Source: Microcaldota archaeon (GTDB lineage: Archaea; Micrarchaeota; Micrarchaeia; Micrarchaeales; CABMGC01). Taken from it: a DNA stretch of 64,000 nt. Every line of letters starts with the position of its first letter. The first letter of the stretch is position 1. The translations under genes were made by a program, and so were the position numbers. Location: NCBI GenBank assembly GCA_028866995.1, contig JAGWHD010000001.1, positions 119,218 through 183,217 of the forward strand. The letters run 5' to 3'. Of the stretch, positions 29,656 to 36,574 are shown piece after piece. The notes below the pieces were generated by a model, which worked only from the letters and a program-made list of their open reading frames with translations, ran no database searches and was not told the origin of the DNA.

Positions 29656-30762
29656 ATGCGTACAAATATCTTGATAAATATGCTGCTGTTGGTTGCGGTA
29701 TTGACCCTCGGTGCGATAAATGCGCTAATACCGGTACTGATAATCATAATACTTCTGGTAGCAGCGGCCGGTACAACGAGGGGCTACAGCATATTCAACC
29801 TCTTCGGGATAGCGACGCTTGCAGGCGCGGTCAGCGCGTCAGGAAAGGGAGGGCTTGGAGGCAGGACCGCATTGACTCTTGGAGTTTACTTCCACAGGAT
29901 AGTAGGCAAGAATACATTCACTAAAAACACAGGCCTTAAGAGCGTTCTGGCCAAGGCCGGGAAGGGAGTAGGCGCTGCAGTTGGTGCCGCTCGAGGAGGA
30001 AGAGGAGGCGGCGGAGGGGGTGCTGGTGGAGCCGGAGCTGGAGGCGGCGGTGGTGCTGGAGGAGGAGGAGGAGCAGGCGGAGGAGGCAGAGGCGGACGTG
30101 CGTTCCAGCTTCCTGTAGCAGGCAGAGGAGCTAGGGCGGTTGCAGGCGTAAAGAAAGGGGCTGGGAGAGCCGCAAATCTGGCCGGCAAGGGCATCGGAGC
30201 CGGTTTCGCGCTGACGATGCCGACAGCATGGCTCATATCGAGAGTGCCAAAAGCAGCGAAGGTGATGGAAAGAGGCACGGATAAGCCGCTGAGCGGGCTA
30301 AAGGCAAAGATCATACCTAACAGGTTTCATGGTGCGATAGAAGGAGGCTTTGCAAAGCTCCCTACCGACTTTCCTTCAACTGTCCTTGGCAGTGTTAAGG
30401 GCGGAAAATACGTCAACCTGCACAGTAGCACCATAAATGCAGAGGGCGAGTTCGCAGGGACCAAGTTCCATAAAGCAGTGAAAATAGTCTCTTTAGGTAG
30501 ACTTGATTCTACAAAACCATTAAATATAGGGAAAGTGCAGGCTTGGCGCGAAAGGGAAGGACCGTATAGGGAGGATTCCAAGCTTAATTATATAACCTCT
30601 GAGGACCTCAAAGCAGGCGGCAGGATGCTTGGGACTGTCGCATTTACAGCGATGAATCCTGTTACTGGGGCCGCGTGGGCAGGATACCACCGCAGGAACA
30701 GGATAAAGAAGGAACGCGGAAAGGTAGAGAAGGGTGCAGAGGGTGGAAGCGATACCGGCTAA
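29656..30762 (+). CDS. Membrane protein with Gly-rich linker and basic C-terminal region
   Basis: Two N-terminal hydrophobic segments; GGRGGGGGGAGGAGAGGGGGAGGGGGAGGGGRGG linker; promoter-like TATAAATAT upstream. Confidence 0.7.
   Translation: MRTNILINMLLLVAVLTLGAINALIPVLIIIILLVAAAGTTRGYSIFNLFGIATLAGAVSASGKGGLGGRTALTLGVYFHRIVGKNTFTKNTGLKSVLAKAGKGVGAAVGAARGGRGGGGGGAGGAGAGGGGGAGGGGGAGGGGRGGRAFQLPVAGRGARAVAGVKKGAGRAANLAGKGIGAGFALTMPTAWLISRVPKAAKVMERGTDKPLSGLKAKIIPNRFHGAIEGGFAKLPTDFPSTVLGSVKGGKYVNLHSSTINAEGEFAGTKFHKAVKIVSLGRLDSTKPLNIGKVQAWREREGPYREDSKLNYITSEDLKAGGRMLGTVAFTAMNPVTGAAWAGYHRRNRIKKERGKVEKGAEGGSDTG
29990..30105 (+). repeat. Low-complexity GGN/GGA-rich tract encoding the poly-Gly/Ala linker
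   Basis: gaggaggaagaggaggcggcggaggggg...ggaggaggaggaggagcaggcgg. Confidence 0.8.
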
Positions 30763-30871
30763 TGTCGGCAGATAAGAGAACCCAACCAATTTATCTCTCG
30801 ATAATTTCCTTCGGCAAATCCATGACCAAATTTATAAGTCTTGCAGTGCATAGTTTGGTTAGTGGTCTTCC

Positions 30872-31708
30872 GTGGCTAGAGACATCCAGATATTGACTCT
30901 TGTATTGCTTCTGAGCGTCGTCTTCGCCCTCGGGGTCTTCATATCCCTTATCCCTGCGCAGCTCTGGCCCGTCTCGGTAGTCCTTGCAATAATAGCGCTT
31001 GCGCTTGACGTGATCGCGTTCGCCAACAAGTTCTACTTCTACCTTGCGGAGCCTCTCAGGAAGATGAAGAACAGGGTGATAACGATACAGCAGGAGGATT
31101 CCTTCTACATGTACCCTTCGGGCTCCGCGATAGCCATCAGGAACGGCAGCGAGGTGACGGCCAGCGCATTCGTCAAGATACCTGTTTACAGGTCGGCGAC
31201 CGAGATGACAGATGAGGAGAAGATGAACTTCGCAAGGCTCTTCGCAAGGGTGGTCACGATGAGCAAGTACCCGATCAGGATATCTGCTGAGCAGTATGTC
31301 ATTAACAAGGACGAGTTCATAGACAAGATATCCAAGAAGCTTTCGGACGCGCAGCAGAAGTACACCTCGATAACCTCGAACAAGGACGCCCCCAGGAACG
31401 AGGTCGACAGGATAGAGGGCGAGCTGACAATGTGGCACAACCTGTTCGCCAACGTGACAAAGGCAAGGTCGCAGGGCCAGATGGCGTTCGCGATGGTGAG
31501 CGCTGTCGGGGCAAGCGAGGAGGAGGCGGTGAACCTTGCCACGCAGAAGGCCGAGGAGATAGCTGCAGGAATAAGCGCAACGCTGGGGATAACCGCGGCG
31601 GTGGCGCACGGCGAAGAGATACTGGCGTTCCTTGAGCCGGAGTACATGATACCGCCTACCACAGTGACTGAGATGATGAAGAAGCAGGAGCAGGGGGCGC
31701 AGGTGTGA
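30872..31708 (+). CDS. VirB3-like TM plus VirB4-N-terminal-domain-like protein A
   Basis: Two N-terminal TMs, then a soluble alpha/beta domain; GQMAFAMVSAVGASEEEAVNLATQKAEEIAAGIS parallels the adjacent ORF. Confidence 0.55.
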   Translation: MARDIQILTLVLLLSVVFALGVFISLIPAQLWPVSVVLAIIALALDVIAFANKFYFYLAEPLRKMKNRVITIQQEDSFYMYPSGSAIAIRNGSEVTASAFVKIPVYRSATEMTDEEKMNFARLFARVVTMSKYPIRISAEQYVINKDEFIDKISKKLSDAQQKYTSITSNKDAPRNEVDRIEGELTMWHNLFANVTKARSQGQMAFAMVSAVGASEEEAVNLATQKAEEIAAGISATLGITAAVAHGEEILAFLEPEYMIPPTTVTEMMKKQEQGAQV

Positions 31709-32532
31709 GCATGGACCAGAACACTATGATATACCTGACAGTAACAGGCCTTATGGCCGTATTCATATTTCTCGGTCCGAGCTATGGGCCCTTCGCGATG
31801 CCTGTGAGGGTGCTGGCGGTGCTGGCGATAATACTAATACTCATAATAAACTACGCTGACTTCATGGTCTTCCCGATATTCACGAAGCTGTTGGGGATAA
31901 GCATAGTTCCGGCAAGAGGCTATGTCATACCCAAAACCCAGGATTCCGTAATAAAGAATGTCAGCGGCCTATTCTACGCCACAGGCTACCTGACCGCGAA
32001 CATCTACAACTACGTCTTCACCGCGGAGCAGATGGTGCAGGGCGAGGACGAGGACATGGCCAGGGGGCCTGACAAGTGGGAGAAGGCGGTGATGTCGATA
32101 GACTTCCCGTTCAAGTTCAACGTCATGACGGTTGCGCATGACATACAGAAGTTCAGGGAGGATCTGGAGGGCAAGCGCTCCTTCCTCGAGTTCCAGTACT
32201 CCAAGGAGATGGGATCAGGCAATCCCAGCCCGTCCTTCATAGACGAGCTGCAGAGGAAGATGCGGGTCATAGAGACGAGGATGGACAGGCTCGGGCAGGG
32301 AGAGAGGCCTGTGGACAGCATCATGTACATAGAGACGACTTCGGTAGGCGTAAGCGAGAAGGAGGCCGCTGACAAGCTCACAGAGCAGCTGAACCACCTC
32401 CAGACCGTATTCAACGTGTTCGACCTGAGCATAACCAGGATAGTAGGAAGGGAGCTCTATCTGCTCCACAAGTACAATTATATAGTTCCGGACCTAAAGG
32501 AGCTTAGCGCCAACTTCACAGAGCAATCATGA
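31705..32532 (+). CDS. VirB3-like TM plus VirB4-N-terminal-domain-like protein B
   Basis: Two TMs; IDFPFKFNVMTVAHDIQKF...SIMYIETTSVGVSEKEAADKLTEQLNHLQTVFN, VirB4/TraC NTD-like; immediately upstream of ATPase. Confidence 0.6.
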   Translation: MSMDQNTMIYLTVTGLMAVFIFLGPSYGPFAMPVRVLAVLAIILILIINYADFMVFPIFTKLLGISIVPARGYVIPKTQDSVIKNVSGLFYATGYLTANIYNYVFTAEQMVQGEDEDMARGPDKWEKAVMSIDFPFKFNVMTVAHDIQKFREDLEGKRSFLEFQYSKEMGSGNPSPSFIDELQRKMRVIETRMDRLGQGERPVDSIMYIETTSVGVSEKEAADKLTEQLNHLQTVFNVFDLSITRIVGRELYLLHKYNYIVPDLKELSANFTEQS

Positions 32533-32540
32533 TGATCTGA

Positions 32541-34046
32541 ATGGGACTTGTGCACGTGCAGAACGTAATGTCGAACGAGCTCGCGAAGAGGGTATTCTTC
32601 ACGAGGCCCCCCGAGCCTCCGCACGAATTCCTCCTCAACGACCCCACGAACTCGATATTCATAGGCATAACCAAGAGGTTCAGCGTGCCCTTCACGTGGA
32701 CCTTCGCTAACCTCACCAACCCGCACCTTGCAGTGGTCGGAATAACAGGGTCGGGAAAGTCCTTCTTCGTCAAGACGTTCCTGCTCAGGGCCAACTACAT
32801 ATGGGGCACTAACGCGATAATAGTAGACTGGGCAGGGGAGTACAAGTCGTGGGTGAAGCAGAGCGGCGGCACCATAGTCTCTCTGGGCAAAGGGGATTAC
32901 ATAAACCTGATGGACCTCTCGGGCATGAAGCCGCTTGACAGGAGCAAGCAGATAATGAACTCGCTCGACATACTCACCGATCTGCAGGGCTTCCCTGAGC
33001 AGAGGAGGCTGACAGCAGAGGCGATAGAGCAGTCGTACGTAAACGCAGGCTTCGCCCTTGCCGCAGTGCCCGATCCAAACAAGGATGCGCCTACGCTCAA
33101 GGACGTCAGCAGGCTGCTGGAGGAGAAGCTGCAGGAGGGCACATACGAGTACCCTGCGGAGCTGGAGAACGCGGTATACAGGCTCAGGCAGTTCTCAAGA
33201 GAGGGCCAGGACTACTTCGCCAGGAAGAGCACGATAGACCTAGCGAAATTGTCGAGCTCGGGGCTGGTCGACATCGACCTGTCCGGATTGCCAGACGAGA
33301 AGTTCAGGGCCCTTGCCGCATTCTTCATATTGCAGACGTTGAAGGAGAAGATGAGAGCAGAAGGGTGGAGCTCCGCAAAAGGCCTCAAGGCGATAATAGT
33401 GCTGGACGAGGCGTGGAAGGTCGCAAGCGACGACAGGAGCGACGCGATAACGATAATACGAGAGGGGAGGAAGTACCAGTTCGGCCTGATAGTCGCGTCG
33501 CAGAACCCTACCGACGTCAACGAGGCGATATTCTCCAACGTAGGCACGACTGTCATGCTCAGGATAAGGTTCGAGAAGTTCATGGACTACCTGCAGGGAT
33601 CGCTTAACTTCTCCAACTTCATAAGGGGGGAGATAGGAAAGTTCGGTGTGGGGCAGGCAGCGGTGGACCTCTCGTTCCAGACTAGCATACAGTTCCCAAG
33701 TGTTTTCGTCATAGACAGGGTGGTAGGGGAGGTACCGCTTGACGTGTACACGATAACGCTGATAAACGTCCTCAATGAGGACGAGTTCGGGGACAAGGAG
33801 CTGCAGAAGGAGTACTACTTCGAGAAGATATCGCTGAGCTCGAAGTTCGCTGAGAACAACCTCGACGTCGAGGTCGCGGACAGAATATTCAAGGCGATGG
33901 AGGAGAAGAACAGGAGCATAGACATAAGGAGCCTCGCTGAGACAATGAGGGCGCTGAACATAAGCAAGGACATAGTAATAAAGTTCTTCAGGAGCCTTGG
34001 AATACCTGAGAAGATAATATCCAGGATATTCGCAAGCATAAGCTGA
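32541..34046 (+). CDS. VirB4/HerA-family (DUF87-type) conjugation-like ATPase
   Basis: Walker A VVGITGSGKSFFVKTFLLR; Walker B AIIVLDEAWKVASDD; LIVASQNPTDVNEAIFSNVGTTVMLR. Confidence 0.9.
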   Translation: MGLVHVQNVMSNELAKRVFFTRPPEPPHEFLLNDPTNSIFIGITKRFSVPFTWTFANLTNPHLAVVGITGSGKSFFVKTFLLRANYIWGTNAIIVDWAGEYKSWVKQSGGTIVSLGKGDYINLMDLSGMKPLDRSKQIMNSLDILTDLQGFPEQRRLTAEAIEQSYVNAGFALAAVPDPNKDAPTLKDVSRLLEEKLQEGTYEYPAELENAVYRLRQFSREGQDYFARKSTIDLAKLSSSGLVDIDLSGLPDEKFRALAAFFILQTLKEKMRAEGWSSAKGLKAIIVLDEAWKVASDDRSDAITIIREGRKYQFGLIVASQNPTDVNEAIFSNVGTTVMLRIRFEKFMDYLQGSLNFSNFIRGEIGKFGVGQAAVDLSFQTSIQFPSVFVIDRVVGEVPLDVYTITLINVLNEDEFGDKELQKEYYFEKISLSSKFAENNLDVEVADRIFKAMEEKNRSIDIRSLAETMRALNISKDIVIKFFRSLGIPEKIISRIFASIS

Positions 34047-34050
34047 TGGC

Positions 34051-34347
34051 ATGGCCGCAACATTCACCGTGAGCAGGGTCGAGATCAAGAGGATGCTAGC
34101 GTCGCTCGGCATAGCGGACAAGAGGATAGACCAGCTCCTCAGCGACATGGACAAGAGCCGCAGGCACGTGAACGTGATCATGCTTGTGAGGATGCTCCAG
34201 AACACGGGCATAAGGCAGAGGGATGTCGCGAACATACTCAGGAGGATAGGGATAGACGACGTATCCATAGCCAAGGTCTTCGACGTCATAGACGAGACCA
34301 GGATAAACGAGGCGTTCGGAAGGGTAGTTGAGATAAACGTTGTATAG
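34051..34347 (+). CDS. Small helical protein homologous to the C-terminal extension of the adjacent ATPase
   Basis: SDMDKSRRHVNVIMLVRMLQNTGIRQRDVANILRRIGIDDVSIAKVFDVID aligns with KAMEEKNRSIDIRSLAETMRALNISKDIVIKFFRSLGIPEKIISRIFASIS. Confidence 0.7.
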   Translation: MAATFTVSRVEIKRMLASLGIADKRIDQLLSDMDKSRRHVNVIMLVRMLQNTGIRQRDVANILRRIGIDDVSIAKVFDVIDETRINEAFGRVVEINVV

Positions 34348-34355
34348 TGGTTTGA

Positions 34356-34718
34356 TTGGAGGGCAAGAGCTACTGCGTGATATGCGGGGAGCAGAAGAGA
34401 GGGCTACATGTAAAGATAGACAGGGTCATAGACGCTATACGCTGGTTCAAGACGAATGTCACGAAGAACGAGAGGAACAACACCTTGGTGGTATGCAAGG
34501 GGTGCTACCCGGAATACAGCAAGATGAGGAAGAAGTACGTGGCCAGGATGTACCTGTACGTGGGGCTTGGAGTGCTCTTCACAATACTTGTGCTCCTGAT
34601 GAGCCTATCGATACTCTCGCTCCTGATAGGCGCGCTGCTGACCGGAGCGCTGTTCCTGTTCTCGCTGCTGAACTACATACCAGACCTTGAGATCGACGAG
34701 AAAAAGCATGCCAAGTGA
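34356..34718 (+). CDS. Zinc-ribbon-like, two-TM membrane protein
   Basis: CVICGEQ...VVCKGC paired Cys; two hydrophobic segments. Confidence 0.65.
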   Translation: MEGKSYCVICGEQKRGLHVKIDRVIDAIRWFKTNVTKNERNNTLVVCKGCYPEYSKMRKKYVARMYLYVGLGVLFTILVLLMSLSILSLLIGALLTGALFLFSLLNYIPDLEIDEKKHAK

Positions 34719-34725
34719 GGCTGGT

Positions 34726-35613
34726 ATGGGCGCACGACTCCAGTCAGCGATGGAATACCTGATGACATACGGATGGGCCATACTCGCCATTGCGATCGTC
34801 ATGGTGTCGCTCTATTCGCTGGGCATATTCAATTCCGGGAGCCTGCAGCCTGTCGCTACTCCGGGGTCGTGCGAGGTTGTAAGGACCGTTGCTCAGACCA
34901 GCCTCGCAGGGCAGTGCAGCGGGCTCATCCCAAAATATGTAGGCGTATTCGGCGGTTCGGGCAGCTACATAAGGATTCCCAGCAACCTGGCCGTGGACGC
35001 AGGGGCGCATGATCTCACCGTATCGTTGTGGTTTTACGCACAGTCGAACGACGCAGGTTCCACTTACATTGGCCTTCTTGGAAAAGGGGGCCAGGATAAT
35101 TCGGCAGGAGGATACGAGTTCTTCCAGCACCAGTCGTCAAGCATCTCCTTCAGGGTAACGCAGACCGGGAACGGAGCGCAGTACGGCGTGACGGTTTCCC
35201 TAACCAGCGCATTTCTAAACAACACCTGGTACCACGTTGTCGGAATTGTAAACAGGACCAGGAACACGGCCCAGGTGTGCGTAGATGCGGTGTGCGGAAG
35301 TACGGCGAACATATCCACGCAGACTACGCTATCCTCTTCTGCCGATCTTAAGATCGGGAATGACGGAGCCGGTCCTCTGAACGGCAGCATGGCAAACGTC
35401 CAGATGTACAATGTTTCATTAGACAACGCCACAATAAAGGGGCTCTACAAGGAGGGGATAGGAGGAGTGCCAATAGACGTGAAGCATCTCACGGGCTGGT
35501 GGCCCCTGAACGGCAACGGAAATGACTATTCAGGCAACAACAACCATGGAGCGTTAGTAAACGTCAAATGGAACGCCAATTGGCAATCCAGCTATTCTCC
35601 GCCTTCTTCATAG
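34726..35613 (+). CDS. Class III signal peptide pilin-like protein with LamG domain
   Basis: MGARLQSAMEYLMTYGWAILAIAIVMVSLYSLGIF; TGWWPLNGNGNDYSGNNNHG. Confidence 0.85.
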   Translation: MGARLQSAMEYLMTYGWAILAIAIVMVSLYSLGIFNSGSLQPVATPGSCEVVRTVAQTSLAGQCSGLIPKYVGVFGGSGSYIRIPSNLAVDAGAHDLTVSLWFYAQSNDAGSTYIGLLGKGGQDNSAGGYEFFQHQSSSISFRVTQTGNGAQYGVTVSLTSAFLNNTWYHVVGIVNRTRNTAQVCVDAVCGSTANISTQTTLSSSADLKIGNDGAGPLNGSMANVQMYNVSLDNATIKGLYKEGIGGVPIDVKHLTGWWPLNGNGNDYSGNNNHGALVNVKWNANWQSSYSPPSS

Positions 35614-35685
35614 CCGGATGGCGCGCATATACAGATATGAATAAAAGCTAATATACTCAAGAGTTAATATACGACTGGTGGAATC

Positions 35686-36411
35686 TTGCCTGAAGACGAG
35701 GCTATTGCAATAAAGGTTGAGGAGATAGGGTTCGAGGGTAAGGTAATAGGCACGATGGAGGGCATAAGGGGCAAGGTGGCCCAGATACCCTTCTACACGG
35801 CGAGGAACGAAGGGGACGGGCTCGTCATAGCAAAGGTCGAGAGCAGGAACATACAGAAGATGCCCTACCTGTTCCACATGATAGTCATCAAGGACAACTC
35901 GGTGAAGCTGGTATACTCGACGCCGCAGGACTCGAGCGTGAACATGAGGAGGGCGCACGTGCTGAAGAACCTCGCTTCCATACTCTCGATGATAAGCACT
36001 GATTATCAGATAAACCAGGCCGAGTTCTTCCAGTACATAGACTCGGTAATGGACAGCGTCCTCGGGGGATTGTCGCAGAACTACACGCAGCTGTACAACA
36101 AGTACGATTCGTTGCTCGTCGAATACAGGGAGCTCAAGAGGCTGAACCTTGAGCTGAGCGCGTCTAACAGGAACCTCTCGATACAGACGGCGCAGCTCAG
36201 CGAGGAAGAGAAGACCATGAAGGAGCAGCTCGACTCGCTGCAGAAGTACTCCGACGAGGCGCTCATGGCCCTTGTCGAGGAGTGGCTTGAGGTGCACGGC
36301 AACGCGATAGACCTTGATGAGTTCTCCAAGACCTACAGCATAAGCATACCGAGGGTGGAGCAGATACTCAACAAGATGGTCTCGATGGGATACATCGAGC
36401 TGAAGAGCTGA
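35686..36411 (+). CDS. Cytosolic coiled-coil protein with C-terminal winged-helix-like domain
   Basis: Central heptad region; C-terminal NAIDLDEFSKTYSISIPRVEQILNKMVSMGYIELKS. Confidence 0.6.
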   Translation: MPEDEAIAIKVEEIGFEGKVIGTMEGIRGKVAQIPFYTARNEGDGLVIAKVESRNIQKMPYLFHMIVIKDNSVKLVYSTPQDSSVNMRRAHVLKNLASILSMISTDYQINQAEFFQYIDSVMDSVLGGLSQNYTQLYNKYDSLLVEYRELKRLNLELSASNRNLSIQTAQLSEEEKTMKEQLDSLQKYSDEALMALVEEWLEVHGNAIDLDEFSKTYSISIPRVEQILNKMVSMGYIELKS

Positions 36412-36415
36412 ATCC

Positions 36416-36571
36416 ATGAAGTACTACGCGTTCATCAACAGGAAGTTCAACTATACCAGGGTGTACGAGATAAAGAGGAAACTGAAGGGCAACACGAACG
36501 CCTTCACAAGGGCTGTCATATCCTTCCTGAACAGGAACGTGTACAAGAAGAAGGAGGAGCAGGCAGTTTGA
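36416..36571 (+). CDS. 51-aa basic small protein
   Basis: Manual translation MKYYAFINRKFNYTRVYEIKRKLKGNTNAFTRAVISFLNRNVYKKKEEQAV*; fits the gap between operon genes. Confidence 0.5.
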   Translation: MKYYAFINRKFNYTRVYEIKRKLKGNTNAFTRAVISFLNRNVYKKKEEQAV

Positions 36572-36574
36572 TCC

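Noticed and set aside
29990-30105. Possible CRISPR or tandem-repeat array
   Set aside because: It is an in-frame GGN-rich coding tract, not spaced direct repeats; no CRISPR array seen anywhere in the window.
30791-31609. Minus-strand 272-aa ORF
   Set aside because: Antisense to the 30872 gene; Arg/Leu-rich shadow frame.
33240-34289. Minus-strand 349-aa ORF antisense to the VirB4-like ATPase
   Set aside because: Antisense shadow ORF of a well-supported ATPase gene; no domain signal.
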